A stretch of 64,000 bases of DNA from JAZKFT01 sp039925965 (lineage in GTDB: Bacteria; Bacteroidota; Bacteroidia; Chitinophagales; Chitinophagaceae). The notes under the pieces are model-generated. The model was not told the DNA's origin. It did no database searches and worked only from the letters and a program-made list of their open reading frames with translations. Both the position numbers and the translations under genes were made by a program. Of the stretch, positions 1 through 8,732 are shown piece by piece; within the stretch, counting starts at the first letter, position 1, and every line of letters begins with the position of its first letter. The stretch spans positions 1-64,000 of the forward strand of contig JBDSXW010000017.1 of NCBI GenBank assembly GCA_039925965.1. Direction: 5' to 3'.

Positions 1-144
1 ATTTTAAACCCACAGCATCATGATTACGCCAGGATGGCCGAAATAGAAGATCTTACCACGCACCTCGCCGGGCTGTTTAAAATACCGGTATGCCATCATA
101 CATTACTCCAACCCAGCGATGGAAGCATGGTATTCTCCACATAA
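1..144 (+). pseudogene. HipA-like kinase fragment (partial, probably truncated)
   Basis: The reading frame is open from the window edge to a TAA at 142-144 (47 residues). It carries a pattern typical of the HipA-type Ser/Thr kinase core: an I-L-x-P opening, an acidic M-A-E-I-E-D stretch, then L-A-x-L-F-K-I-P-V and a hydrophobic strand ending G-S-M-V-F-S-T. In HipA proteins this strand is normally followed by the R-F-D-R motif and the whole catalytic half. Here a stop comes instead and no downstream frame resumes the family. It is therefore probably a truncated toxin-kinase remnant lying 5' of a tRNA gene. The family call rests on a short match; the upstream part lies outside the window. Confidence 0.5.
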
Positions 145-330
145 ATGCCAATTCCGCAAGTCAAAAACAGTATAAAAACAGTCAAAGCTCATCAAGTTGA
201 ATTGATATAATCTACTGACATCCAAATAATTATGAACAATCCCGTGACTGCAAAGGGTGTGCCAGCTTTACTCACGCATTTACTCACGGGAGTTATGATG
301 GTTTTCGCAACAAATTGAGGGATAAAATGA

Positions 331-366
331 AAAAAAACCTTGTAAATAACTATTATTTACAAGGTT
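331..366 (-). terminator. Rho-independent terminator of tRNA-Pro
   Basis: A perfect 13-bp inverted repeat (336-348 with 354-366, 5-nt loop) is followed on the minus strand by seven T residues (plus-strand A run 331-337). It lies 25 bases downstream of the tRNA 3' end, so it ends the tRNA transcript. Confidence 0.85.
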
Positions 367-391
367 TCTATAGGTTTTGACTCCCATATTG

Positions 392-465
392 TCGGGACGA
401 CAAGATTCGAACTTGCGACCCCCAGACCCCCAGCCTGGTACGCTACCGGACTGCGCTACGTCCCG
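392..465 (-). tRNA. tRNA-Pro (anticodon GGG)
   Basis: The minus strand folds as a standard 74-nt tRNA. The 7-bp acceptor stem is CGGGACG with CGTCCCG, plus discriminator A. The D arm is GCGC/GCGT, and the anticodon stem CCAGG/TCTGG (with a G-U pair) holds the loop CTGGGGG, placing GGG at positions 34-36. The T arm carries GTTCGAATC. CCA is not encoded. The sequence lines up closely with E. coli tRNA-Pro(GGG). A terminator follows directly, so it appears to be a single-gene transcript. A HipA-like remnant ends about 190 bases beyond the terminator. Confidence 0.96.
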
Positions 466-578
466 AACTATTGGTCGTTATTTCTGCCGGACGACAAAAA
501 TAATGGTTCAGCATTACATGCTCAAATCAAAATAATTGGTCAATACCGTTCGTTAGGTTTTCTTTGTAGTGGACAATT

Positions 579-1472
579 ATGAAACATTTGAAGAAACCTA
601 CGCTCCTTTTAACCTTAATCTGTCTTTTTGCCACCCCGGGCAAGGCACAACGAATAGATGTGGACTTGTTTGGCGGTATCAGCAATTACCAGGGCGACCT
701 GCAGCCTATTTTTCTTACCCTTAACCTGGCAAAGCCATCGGGCTTTATGGTGGTAAAATACGGACTCACCGAAAATATTTTCATTCGTGGCGGTTTTGCC
801 ATCGGCAGTCTCGAAGGCAACGATCGCGTAAACCGCGACTACCTTCAAAACAGGAACCTTAGTTTCAAAACCTCAGTAAGCGAGTTTCATGTCGGACTCG
901 AATACCGGCTTATCAGGCCAGAGAATTTTTCTGTGACTCCCTATTTATTTGCCGGCCTTGGCGTATATCACTTCAATCCTTACGCCACCTACCAGGGCAA
1001 GGATTATTTTTTGCAGCCTTTGGGTACAGAAGGGCAGGGCTTACCACAATATCCCAGCAAAAAGATTTATTCCCTCAACCAACTTTGTATACCCTACGGC
1101 GGAGGCTTTAAATGGCAGGTGAATTGTAACCTCAATATAGGGTTTGAATTTGGCCAGCGTAAATTATTCACAGACTACATCGATGATGTGAGTGGCACTT
1201 TTGCAGATGAGGAAATATTAAGGAATGCCCGTGGCCAGATCGCAGTGGACCTGGCTTTCAGAAGAAAAGAGGTAGATCCTAATAAGCCTTATCCTGCCGA
1301 AGGTGTGGGCCGGGGCAATGCCAAGCAGGACGACTGGTATTATTTCACTGGCTTAACGATTGGTCTCAGTCTCAACGACTGCGAAACCGGCGGCTTTTCT
1401 CTAGGTGGCCTTTTCAAAGGCAGTGGAAGAAGAGGTAAGTCACGCACGGATTGTCCGACGAATGTTTGGTAG
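579..1472 (+). CDS. Outer-membrane beta-barrel protein, DUF6089-like
   Basis: This 297-aa protein starts with a cleavable signal peptide (basic N-terminus, hydrophobic core, cleavage after A-x-A-Q near residue 24). The first mature strand contains G-G-I-S-N-Y-Q-G-D-L, an arrangement typical of the DUF6089 outer-membrane family of Bacteroidota. Alternating hydrophobic strands ending in aromatic residues continue through the protein, as expected for a barrel. The C-terminus ends in a short Gly/Arg/Lys-rich tail. The family's function is not established. The gene is transcribed away from the tRNA; TAGGTTTT (about 30 bases upstream) matches seven of eight positions of the -7 element. No operon partner is evident. 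Confidence 0.8.
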   Translation: MKHLKKPTLLLTLICLFATPGKAQRIDVDLFGGISNYQGDLQPIFLTLNLAKPSGFMVVKYGLTENIFIRGGFAIGSLEGNDRVNRDYLQNRNLSFKTSVSEFHVGLEYRLIRPENFSVTPYLFAGLGVYHFNPYATYQGKDYFLQPLGTEGQGLPQYPSKKIYSLNQLCIPYGGGFKWQVNCNLNIGFEFGQRKLFTDYIDDVSGTFADEEILRNARGQIAVDLAFRRKEVDPNKPYPAEGVGRGNAKQDDWYYFTGLTIGLSLNDCETGGFSLGGLFKGSGRRGKSRTDCPTNVW

Positions 1473-1841
1473 CAGCGGGAAGCAAATGCATAGTGGTGAC
1501 CGGCTAGTATAGATAAATAGCTCAACATCGAGGATTCTGTAATTTTGATACTAAAGGCTGCAATCTGTTCAGCAACAGGATTTCTTTTACCTATTTTCGG
1601 TATGATCCAGGTGATGAGATTGTTTTGACCTTATGCGTCCACGGCGTCTTTTTTTAATGAGACCATAAAATGTTGTCGAATGTAGAACGAAAAGTAACGG
1701 GCAGACATCGTACGAATTCCCGCACCAGCTAGGCAATATTTTTATTATAACTTCAGGAAAAATACGCTCATTCAGAAGGTTATAGAGAAACGCACCTCAG
1801 TTGGTGGTGCAGTCATTTAGCACACATAAAACGCATTCAAT
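1473..1841. other. Intergenic, no gene seen
   Basis: This 369-base gap has stops in all frames and no recognisable gene remnant, strong hairpin or RNA. It presumably holds the methionine aminopeptidase promoter, but no good TAnnTTTG match was found. Confidence 0.5.
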
Positions 1842-2606
1842 ATGTCCATAACAAAAGAATCGGAATTAGCCGGGATGAAAAAGGCAAGCGAAGCTGTCGC
1901 CTGCACCCTGAAGGCGATGCGCAGTTATGCCCGGCCTGGAATGACAACAAAAGAACTGGACGATTTTGGCGGACATCTATTGAAAGATTTGGGCGCAAAG
2001 TCTGCGCCGCGCTTAACCTATGGCTTCCCTGGCTGGACTTGCATTAGTGTAAACCACGAGTTTTGTCATGGTATTCCATCCGATAAACGCGTGCTGCAAG
2101 AAGGCGACTTAATTAATATTGACGTTTCAGCCGAGGTGGATGGGTTTTGGTCGGACAATGGCGGTTCATTTGTTCTGGGCGCCGATATCCACCAGCACCA
2201 GAAAATAGTTGAAGCTTCCAAACAGATTTTACATAAAGCTATTCATAATATCAAGGGTGGTGTTCGCATATCTGACATCGGGCTTTTGATAGAAACGGAA
2301 GCTAAGAAAAAGGGCTATAAAGTGATCAGGAACCTCACCGGACACGGAATTGGCCGAAGCCTGCACGAAGCGCCAAATGAAATAGCGAATTACCGCGACC
2401 GGTCCAATAATACAAGATTTAAGAAGCACTCAGTAGTTGCAATTGAAACATTTATCACCACCAGGTCCAGCTATGCTGAAACCTTACAGGACGGCTGGAC
2501 TATGGTGGGGGATAAAGGTGGCTTTATGGCCCAGCACGAACATACGATTGTGGTTACCGATGGCGATCCAATCGTACTCACAAAAATGAATGAGATATGG
2601 AATTGA
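1842..2606 (+). CDS. map: Type I methionine aminopeptidase
   Basis: This cytosolic metallopeptidase removes the initiator methionine from nascent proteins. The 254-aa length is normal for type I enzymes, with no zinc-finger extension. All five metal ligands are visible: D94 (in N-I-D-V), D105 (in W-S-D-N), H168 (in G-H-G-I-G), E202 (in A-I-E-T) and E233 (in Q-H-E-H). The substrate-binding His is H76 in C-H-G-I-P. The ATG at 1842 gives the standard N-terminus. It stands alone rather than in the ribosomal-protein operon where map often lies, so a second chromosomal copy may exist elsewhere (inference). Confidence 0.95.
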   Translation: MSITKESELAGMKKASEAVACTLKAMRSYARPGMTTKELDDFGGHLLKDLGAKSAPRLTYGFPGWTCISVNHEFCHGIPSDKRVLQEGDLINIDVSAEVDGFWSDNGGSFVLGADIHQHQKIVEASKQILHKAIHNIKGGVRISDIGLLIETEAKKKGYKVIRNLTGHGIGRSLHEAPNEIANYRDRSNNTRFKKHSVVAIETFITTRSSYAETLQDGWTMVGDKGGFMAQHEHTIVVTDGDPIVLTKMNEIWN

Positions 2607-2761
2607 AATTGATCCCGAAGAAAATATACAATCCGCTTATTATAATAGACATTGGGGCGCCCGAAAAGAACCGATATTAGTTTATGCTTAGCAGCTTCTA
2701 TAACGGGTTTTAACTCTGTTTCAACCCATTCATGCTGAACGTCATTACTAGCTTTTGCAGG

Positions 2762-3283
2762 GATATGCCTGGCGGACAGATGGCCCACGATATGACGGTG
2801 TATGGTGAAGAGGATGGAAAAGCCTGCCAGGTGTTCTCCTCCGAAGAAAATAATACCATGCATATTGCAGCACTCACCGACGATTATACTGGCCATACTG
2901 GTAAGTTTTAAAGGGTGTATATCGGCCACCAAACTGAGACCCCCGCTGTGTTTAAAAAAGATGGAAAGTACTTTATGATCGGGTCTGGCTGCACCGGTTG
3001 GGATCCGAATGCTGCACGCTGGTTCTCTGCTAATTTGATCTGGGGGTCTGGGATCTACGAAGGTAATGCCTGCAAGGGCCGTGGCGCTGCGCTTCCTTAT
3101 GGCGGTCAATGCACCTAAATTTTACCGGTGTCAGGCAAGACGGATGCCTTTATTTTTATGGCCGATAAATGGGCACCTAAAAATGCCATCGATGGCCGGT
3201 ATCTCTGGCTGCCTATCACTTTTAAGCATGATAAGCTTCAAATAAACTGGATGGATCAGTGGGACCTCTATGTATTCAAATGA
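2762..3283 (+). pseudogene. Glycoside hydrolase family 43-like remnant
   Basis: One continuous frame, interrupted by TAA at 2909-2911 and at 3116-3118, encodes the C-terminal half of a GH43-type beta-propeller glycosidase. Landmarks in order are H-D-M-T-V-Y, F-S-S-E-E-N, T-D-D-Y-T-G-H-T-G-K, then T-P-A-V-F-K-K-D-G-K-Y, G-C-T-G-W-x-P-N-A-A-R, L-P-V-S-G-K-x-D-A-F-I-F-M-A-D and, at the end, W-M-D-Q-W-D-L. These are typical of secreted GH43 enzymes of Bacteroidota. The N-terminal half with the catalytic Asp region is missing. The remnant sits 33 bases before the GH35 gene, suggesting it was once the first gene of the cluster. Upstream 2607-2761 shows no recognisable coding. Confidence 0.8.
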
Positions 3284-3315
3284 GATTCCTGGTGACTGGC
3301 CGTTAAAAATTAAAC

Positions 3316-5133
3316 ATGAAGAAAAAATATATTGCTACCGCACTGGTTGCCCTTTGCATAAGCCTCACTGGTTTTGCCCAGAAACATAGCTTTACATTAG
3401 GCGACAATGATTTTCTGTTGGATGGAAAACCCTTCCAGATGATATCTGGTGAAATGCATTACCCACGGGTGCCGCGGGAAGCCTGGCGGGCCCGGATGAA
3501 GATGGCGAAAGCGATGGGCCTGAACACGATCGGCACCTATATCTTCTGGAACCTGCATGAGCCCCAAAAGGATGTCTTTGACTTTTCCGGCTCCAATGAT
3601 ATCGCCGCTTTTGTAAAAATCGCACAGGAGGAAGGCCTTTGGGTGATCCTGCGCCCCAGCCCGTATGTGTGTGCCGAATGGGAGTTTGGCGGATACCCCT
3701 ATTGGCTGCAGAATGAGAAAGGGCTGGAAGTGCGTGGCAAGGATCCCAAATACCTGGAGGAATACCGGAAGTACATTAACGCGGTGGGTAAGCAACTGGC
3801 ACCTTTTCAGATTAACCATGGGGGTAATATTTTAATGGTGCAGGTAGAAAATGAGTATGGTTCCTATGGTAGCGACCAAGCGTACCTGGAGATCAACCGC
3901 AAGATGTTTGTTGCTGCTGGTTTTGATGGCTTACTGTATACCTGCGATCCTGCGGCGGATGTAGCAAAAGGCCATCTGCCGGGTATCCTCCCTGCTATTA
4001 ACGGTGTAGACAAGCCTTCACAGATCCGAAAAATTATTGGCGCAAATCACGGAGGCAAAGGACCTTATTATGTGGCCGAATGGTACCCCGCATGGTTCGA
4101 TTGGTGGGGCACCAAACACCATACGGTGCCTGCCGAAAAATATACACCCGGGCTGGATTCAGTACTCAGTGCCGGCATGTCGATCAATATGTATATGTTC
4201 CATGGCGGAACTACCCGGGATTTTATGAATGGTGCTAACTACAAAGACAATACGCCCTACGAACCACAAATCAGCAGTTACGACTACGACGCACCACTGG
4301 ATGAGGCCGGCAATGCTACCCCTAAGTTTATGGCCTTTCGCAAAGTGATTCAAAAGTATCTTCCGGCTGGTACCACACTGCCCGATGTGCCGGCGGCTAA
4401 ACCAGCAATCACCATCGCCCCAATTTTATTTACCAGTACCAAATACCTGGAACTACCCGCAGCAAAAAAATCGGTTACGCCTTTAACCTTCGAAGATCTG
4501 AACCAGCCTTATGGCTATGTTTTGTACAAGACGATCCTGCCGGTAGCTGGCACCGGTATTTTGAAAATCAAAGACCTGCGCGACTATGCCATCGTCTTTG
4601 TGGATGGCAAAAAAATAGGCACAATGGATCGACGGATAAAACAGGATAACATCAAAATCGATGTGCCGGAAGCAGGAGCCAGGCTTGAAATACTGGTGGA
4701 AAACATGGGCCGTATTAATTTTGGCAAATACCTGCTGCAGAACAAAAAGGGGATCACAGAGAAAGTAATGTTGGATGGCCAGGAACTAATGAACTGGGAA
4801 ATGTATTCACTTCCTTTCGACAGCGAAAAAGGGATGCGATTCGCAACCGGGGAGCAGGTGGCAATCGCACCGGTTATAAAGCAGGCGACATTTCAACTAA
4901 CCACCACTGGCGATACCTACCTCGATATGAGCAACTGGGGGAAGGGCGTTGTGTGGATCAACGGGCATAACCTTGGAAGATACTGGAGTATCGGTCCGCA
5001 GCAAACACTGTATGTTCCGGTGGAATGGTTGAAAAAAGGCAACAACGCCATTACTGTATTGGAATTGCTAAAGCCGGAGGCTAACAGCGTTGAGGGCATA
5101 TCCGGCCCAATATTGAGTAAGCTGCAACAGTAG
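3316..5133 (+). CDS. Secreted beta-galactosidase, GH35
   Basis: This 605-aa exo-glycosidase should release terminal beta-galactose from oligo- or polysaccharides outside the cytoplasm. A signal peptide covers residues 1-21 (ending G-F-A-Q). The TIM barrel (about 30-350) carries the GH35 signature G-G-Y-P-Y-W-L near 125. The acid/base Glu is E180 in E-N-E-Y-G-S-Y-G and the nucleophile E255 in V-A-E-W-Y-P-A-W. The C-terminal jelly-roll domains include W-I-N-G-H-N-L-G-R-Y-W near 550, also typical of the family. Length and motifs are complete. It follows the GH43 remnant and precedes the GH2 gene by 82 bases, so the three likely formed a galactoside-degrading set. Confidence 0.93.
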   Translation: MKKKYIATALVALCISLTGFAQKHSFTLGDNDFLLDGKPFQMISGEMHYPRVPREAWRARMKMAKAMGLNTIGTYIFWNLHEPQKDVFDFSGSNDIAAFVKIAQEEGLWVILRPSPYVCAEWEFGGYPYWLQNEKGLEVRGKDPKYLEEYRKYINAVGKQLAPFQINHGGNILMVQVENEYGSYGSDQAYLEINRKMFVAAGFDGLLYTCDPAADVAKGHLPGILPAINGVDKPSQIRKIIGANHGGKGPYYVAEWYPAWFDWWGTKHHTVPAEKYTPGLDSVLSAGMSINMYMFHGGTTRDFMNGANYKDNTPYEPQISSYDYDAPLDEAGNATPKFMAFRKVIQKYLPAGTTLPDVPAAKPAITIAPILFTSTKYLELPAAKKSVTPLTFEDLNQPYGYVLYKTILPVAGTGILKIKDLRDYAIVFVDGKKIGTMDRRIKQDNIKIDVPEAGARLEILVENMGRINFGKYLLQNKKGITEKVMLDGQELMNWEMYSLPFDSEKGMRFATGEQVAIAPVIKQATFQLTTTGDTYLDMSNWGKGVVWINGHNLGRYWSIGPQQTLYVPVEWLKKGNNAITVLELLKPEANSVEGISGPILSKLQQ

Positions 5134-5215
5134 TATTTTAGAAGATTTAATTATGGACAGTATTATAAGCTAGTTATTTTATGCCCGAAATTATTTTAAT
5201 ATTTAATAGAACCAG

Positions 5216-7474
5216 ATGACCACAAAAGGAATTATTTGCACTGTACTTAACCTCTTTAGTGTTGCAGGATTGCATGCGCAAAACAATGATTGGGAAAATC
5301 CGCAATTGTTTGAGCAAGGCAAGGAAGCGCCCCATCCCGTATTCGTGCTATTTAATAAGAAAGAGGATGTGGTAGCCGATGACTATAGCCGTTCACCCTG
5401 GCACCAGTCGCTGAATGGTAGTTGGAAATTTACCTATGTGGACAAGCTTGCCGACCGCATAAAAGACTTTTACAAAACGGACCTGAACGATAAAGCCTGG
5501 AGTAATATACCCGTGCCATCCAACTGGGAGCTGCAAGGTTTCGGTATCCCGATATATACCAATGTCACCTATCCCTATCCGCGAAATCCGCCATTTGTAG
5601 GAGAAAACAATCCTGTGGGCACTTATCGAAAAAACTTTACAGTACCAGCCAACTGGGATGGGAGAGAAGTGTTGTTGCATTTCGGTTCCATCGCTGGTTG
5701 CGCTTTTGTGTATGTGAACGGCCAAAAAGTGGGGATGAGCAAAGCGGCTAAAACACCGGCCGAATTTGACATTACACCCTACCTCAAAAAAGGCAATAAC
5801 CTGCTGGCGGTTCAGGTATTCCGGTGGCATGATGGTAGCTACCTGGAAGACCAGGATTTCTGGCGTTTAACCGGTATCGAAAGAGATGTGTACCTCTATG
5901 CATTGCCTAAACTTTCGGTATGGGATTTTTTCCTGAAAGGTGACCTGGATGCAGCTTATACCAATGGTCTGTTCAGTGCAGATGTAACGATCAGGCAGTT
6001 TGCAAAAAATACATTAAAGACAGGTACGGTGTCGGTGGAACTGCTGGACAAGGCCGGCAAACAGGTATTTAAACAATCGACAGCGGTAACATTTGGCAGC
6101 GATCCGATGAAGACCATTTCTGTAAGCGGCAGCATACCCAGCGTAATGAAATGGAGCGGCGAATCTCCGGAGCTCTATGATTGTATTGTTTCTTTCGATA
6201 ATGGGAAAGGCGCTGTGACCACCACGTATACGGGTGCAAAGATTGGCTTCCGCAAAGTGGAGATTAGAGATGCGCAGCTTCTTATCAACGGAGTGCCCAT
6301 CTATGTACATGGTGTAAACCGCCATGAGCATGATGAGACAACCGGGCATACAACCTGTAAGGCGTTAATGCTCAAAGACATCCGCCTTATGAAGGAACTC
6401 AATATTAATGCCGTGCGGATGTCGCATTATCCCAACGATCCGCTTTGGTACAAACTCTGCGACCAGTATGGTTTGTACCTGGTAGGCGAAGTGAATATTG
6501 AAACACATGGTATGGGTGCAGAGTTTCAGGGCTTTTTGGACAAAAGCAAGCATCCGGCTTATTTGCCCGAATGGGCTGCAGCGCATACCGATCGCACCAA
6601 ACGGATGGTCGAGCGGGATAAAAACCACCCGTCGGTAATCATCTGGTCGTTGGGTAATGAGTGCGGCAACGGTCCTGTTTTTCACGACAATTATAAATGG
6701 ATCAAAGAGCGGGACAATACCCGGATGGTGCAGTTTGAGCAGGCTGGTGAAGACTGGAATACGGATATCGTTTGCCCTATGTATCCAGGTGTAGGCTCCA
6801 TGAAAAGATATGCCGAAGATGCGTCGAAGAAGCGACCTTATATCATGTGCGAGTATTCGCATGCTATGGGCAACAGCAATGGCAACTTTCAGGAATACTG
6901 GGATATTGTCCATAGCAACAAAAAGATGCAGGGTGGTTTTATCTGGGATTGGGTAGACCAGGGCCTTAAAACAAAAGACGCAAATGGCAAAGACTTTTGG
7001 GCATATGGCGGAGATCTGGGCAGTTTCTATTGGCATAACGATGAAAATTTTTGTGCCAACGGGTTGGTATCTGCTAATAGGACAATCCATCCTGGTGCTT
7101 TCGAAGTAAAGAAAGGTTACCAGGACATCCTGTTTTCATCGAACGATATTAACCTGGGGAAGCTCACGGTTGAAAACGGTTTTAACTTTACTAACCTCAG
7201 CAACTATGATTTTAAATGGGAATTGGTGAATAACGGAGCAAAGTCTGGCTCAGGCAATTTCTCCGTAGACCTGGCGCCACACGAAAAGAAGGAAATAGTG
7301 CTGAACCTGCCTGTGTTCAAGTTGATGCCAGGCACCGAAATATACCTGAATGTGTATGCTTATACCAAAAATGGAAATGCCATCCTTCCTGCCGGTTTTG
7401 AAGTAGCCAAAGAACAGTTCCTTTATGCAGGGATTATTTCTCAAAGGAACCCCGGCCACTCGATGGCAGTGTGA
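5216..7474 (+). CDS. Beta-galactosidase GH2, N-terminal part of a frameshifted gene
   Basis: These 752 codons cover most of a LacZ-type GH2 enzyme of about 1040 aa. Contents in order are a signal peptide (1-21, ending H-A-Q), the sugar-binding jelly roll (about 50-220), an immunoglobulin-like domain, the TIM barrel with acid/base E482 (in G-N-E-C-G) and nucleophile E546 (in C-E-Y-S-H-A-M-G-N-S), and the next beta domain. At 7430-7432 the frame breaks: reading one base differently restores the family-like sequence G-D-Y-F-S-K-E-P, while the original frame runs into TGA after 14 aberrant residues. Loss of one G from a G run is the simplest explanation. Catalytic residues are kept, but the C-terminal domain is detached, so activity is doubtful unless this is a sequencing error. 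Confidence 0.88.
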   Translation: MTTKGIICTVLNLFSVAGLHAQNNDWENPQLFEQGKEAPHPVFVLFNKKEDVVADDYSRSPWHQSLNGSWKFTYVDKLADRIKDFYKTDLNDKAWSNIPVPSNWELQGFGIPIYTNVTYPYPRNPPFVGENNPVGTYRKNFTVPANWDGREVLLHFGSIAGCAFVYVNGQKVGMSKAAKTPAEFDITPYLKKGNNLLAVQVFRWHDGSYLEDQDFWRLTGIERDVYLYALPKLSVWDFFLKGDLDAAYTNGLFSADVTIRQFAKNTLKTGTVSVELLDKAGKQVFKQSTAVTFGSDPMKTISVSGSIPSVMKWSGESPELYDCIVSFDNGKGAVTTTYTGAKIGFRKVEIRDAQLLINGVPIYVHGVNRHEHDETTGHTTCKALMLKDIRLMKELNINAVRMSHYPNDPLWYKLCDQYGLYLVGEVNIETHGMGAEFQGFLDKSKHPAYLPEWAAAHTDRTKRMVERDKNHPSVIIWSLGNECGNGPVFHDNYKWIKERDNTRMVQFEQAGEDWNTDIVCPMYPGVGSMKRYAEDASKKRPYIMCEYSHAMGNSNGNFQEYWDIVHSNKKMQGGFIWDWVDQGLKTKDANGKDFWAYGGDLGSFYWHNDENFCANGLVSANRTIHPGAFEVKKGYQDILFSSNDINLGKLTVENGFNFTNLSNYDFKWELVNNGAKSGSGNFSVDLAPHEKKEIVLNLPVFKLMPGTEIYLNVYAYTKNGNAILPAGFEVAKEQFLYAGIISQRNPGHSMAV

Positions 7475-8346
7475 CGATCACAAAGGGGGCAGACAAATTA
7501 TCGTTTACCGCTGGTGCCATCAGCGGTGAGTTTGATACAAAAGCAGGCAGATTTACCCGGTATGGTGCTGGTAGTGGTTTACGGCTAAATAGTTTCCCCG
7601 AGCCTTGTTTCTGGCGGGCGCCCACCGATAACGACTTCGGCAATAATATGCCGGAACGGCTCGGTATCTGGCGAAATGCAGGGTCGGCCCGGCAGGTAAA
7701 ATCGGTGACGGTTGGCGAAAAAACAGATAGCGGAGTAGCCATCAAAGTAGTGTATGATCTTACTGGTATCGCCGTGCCTTACACCATCGATTATCTATTG
7801 CAAAATGACGGCTCCATAAAACTCACCGCCTCCATCGATCTTACGGGTCGCGATCTTCCGGAGTTACCCCGCTTTGGCATGCGTACACAATTGCCCGGCC
7901 GCTTTGATAGTCTTAGCTGGTATGGCCGCGGCCCCTGGGAAAATTATACGGACAGGCACGAGGCCAGCTTTGTGGGACTCTATACGGGTAATGTAAAGGA
8001 CCAGTATTTCGCAGGCTATATACGTCCGCAGGAATCGGGAAATAAAACCGACACGCGTTGGCTCCAGCTTACCGATAAGGATGGATATGGCTTTAAAATA
8101 GAAGGCCTGCAACCCCTGGGTTTTAGTGCGATTAATCATAGCATCGAAGACCTTGATCCCGGCTTTTCCAAAAAACAGCAACACCCAACCGACCTGCCAC
8201 CCCGTGCGGATGTATTTCTTACCATCGACCTGGCGCAGCGTGGCTTAGGTGGCGATAACAGTTGGGGTGCCCTGCCGCACCAGCAATACCGGCTTGTCAA
8301 TAAAAAATATAGTTATAGTTATATTATCAGCCTAATCGGCAAATAG
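7471..8346 (+). CDS. Beta-galactosidase GH2, C-terminal part of a frameshifted gene
   Basis: This segment encodes the beta-galactosidase small-chain domain (Bgal_small_N type): F-W-R-A-P-T-D-N-D-F-G near residue 50, P-R-F-G-M-R near 130, W-Y-G-R-G-P-W-E-N-Y-x-D-R, and Y-I-R-P-Q-E-S-G-N-K-x-D. In LacZ this domain completes the active site. The GTG at 7471 overlaps the upstream stop, but family similarity extends back in this frame to about 7430, so it is the continuation of the 5216 gene rather than a separate cistron. The sequence shows no further stops, so the frameshift is either recent or an assembly error. Confidence 0.85.
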   Translation: MTITKGADKLSFTAGAISGEFDTKAGRFTRYGAGSGLRLNSFPEPCFWRAPTDNDFGNNMPERLGIWRNAGSARQVKSVTVGEKTDSGVAIKVVYDLTGIAVPYTIDYLLQNDGSIKLTASIDLTGRDLPELPRFGMRTQLPGRFDSLSWYGRGPWENYTDRHEASFVGLYTGNVKDQYFAGYIRPQESGNKTDTRWLQLTDKDGYGFKIEGLQPLGFSAINHSIEDLDPGFSKKQQHPTDLPPRADVFLTIDLAQRGLGGDNSWGALPHQQYRLVNKKYSYSYIISLIGK

Positions 8347-8550
8347 TGCGGTTCGTCTTGTTTTGGAACTGCCGGGACGGTGGCTGCAGGACGCCCGCAC
8401 TAAATAATTGGTTAATCATTTCGCCTAGAGGAGCCCAGAAAAAAACAACCAACCCATAGAGACTGGTCGGCAACGGAAATCTACAATAGCTGGCTTATAT
8501 AAATACAGCCCTATATATGTGTTGCGGCAAGAGTTGGCCAGTTTGAACCT

Positions 8551-8577
8551 GTTGCCAACCTTTCAAAGGTTGGCAAC
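8551..8577. repeat. 13-bp inverted repeat
   Basis: Two perfect 13-bp arms (8551-8563 and 8565-8577) are separated by one base. It lies between the converging GH2 and Fn3 genes, without a T run. It may be a transcript-stabilising hairpin or a protein-binding palindrome. Confidence 0.6.
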
Positions 8578-8592
8578 CCTCAAGCAAACAAG

Positions 8593-8628
8593 AAGGCGGC
8601 TCCGTTACCGGTAGCCGCCTTGTAATTT
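8593..8628. terminator. Bidirectional terminator between convergent genes
   Basis: The arms AAGGCGGCT (8593-8601) and AGCCGCCTT (8613-8621) form a GC-rich hairpin. T-rich sequence follows on the plus strand, and a weaker T-rich stretch follows on the minus strand. It can stop readthrough from the GH2 gene and from the Fn3 gene at 8733. Confidence 0.65.
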
Positions 8629-8732
8629 TACATCGTGAAGAAATGGTTCAGGATGTATTCCTATAAGTAAAAAATACAAATATTACATGGAAGTTAAATG
8701 ATAGATTAAGATACCATCGCGGGAGTGATGCA

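Noticed and set aside
241..290. CCCGTGA ... TCACGGG inverted arms near tRNA-Pro, possible attachment site
   Set aside because: The arms are far apart and no copy of the tRNA 3' end was seen elsewhere in the window.
232..318. 28-codon plus frame between the HipA remnant and tRNA-Pro
   Set aside because: Too short, no ribosome-binding site, no recognisable family.
2471..3109. 212-codon minus-strand frame
   Set aside because: It lies antisense to the methionine aminopeptidase end and the GH43 remnant, both with clear family motifs on the plus strand.
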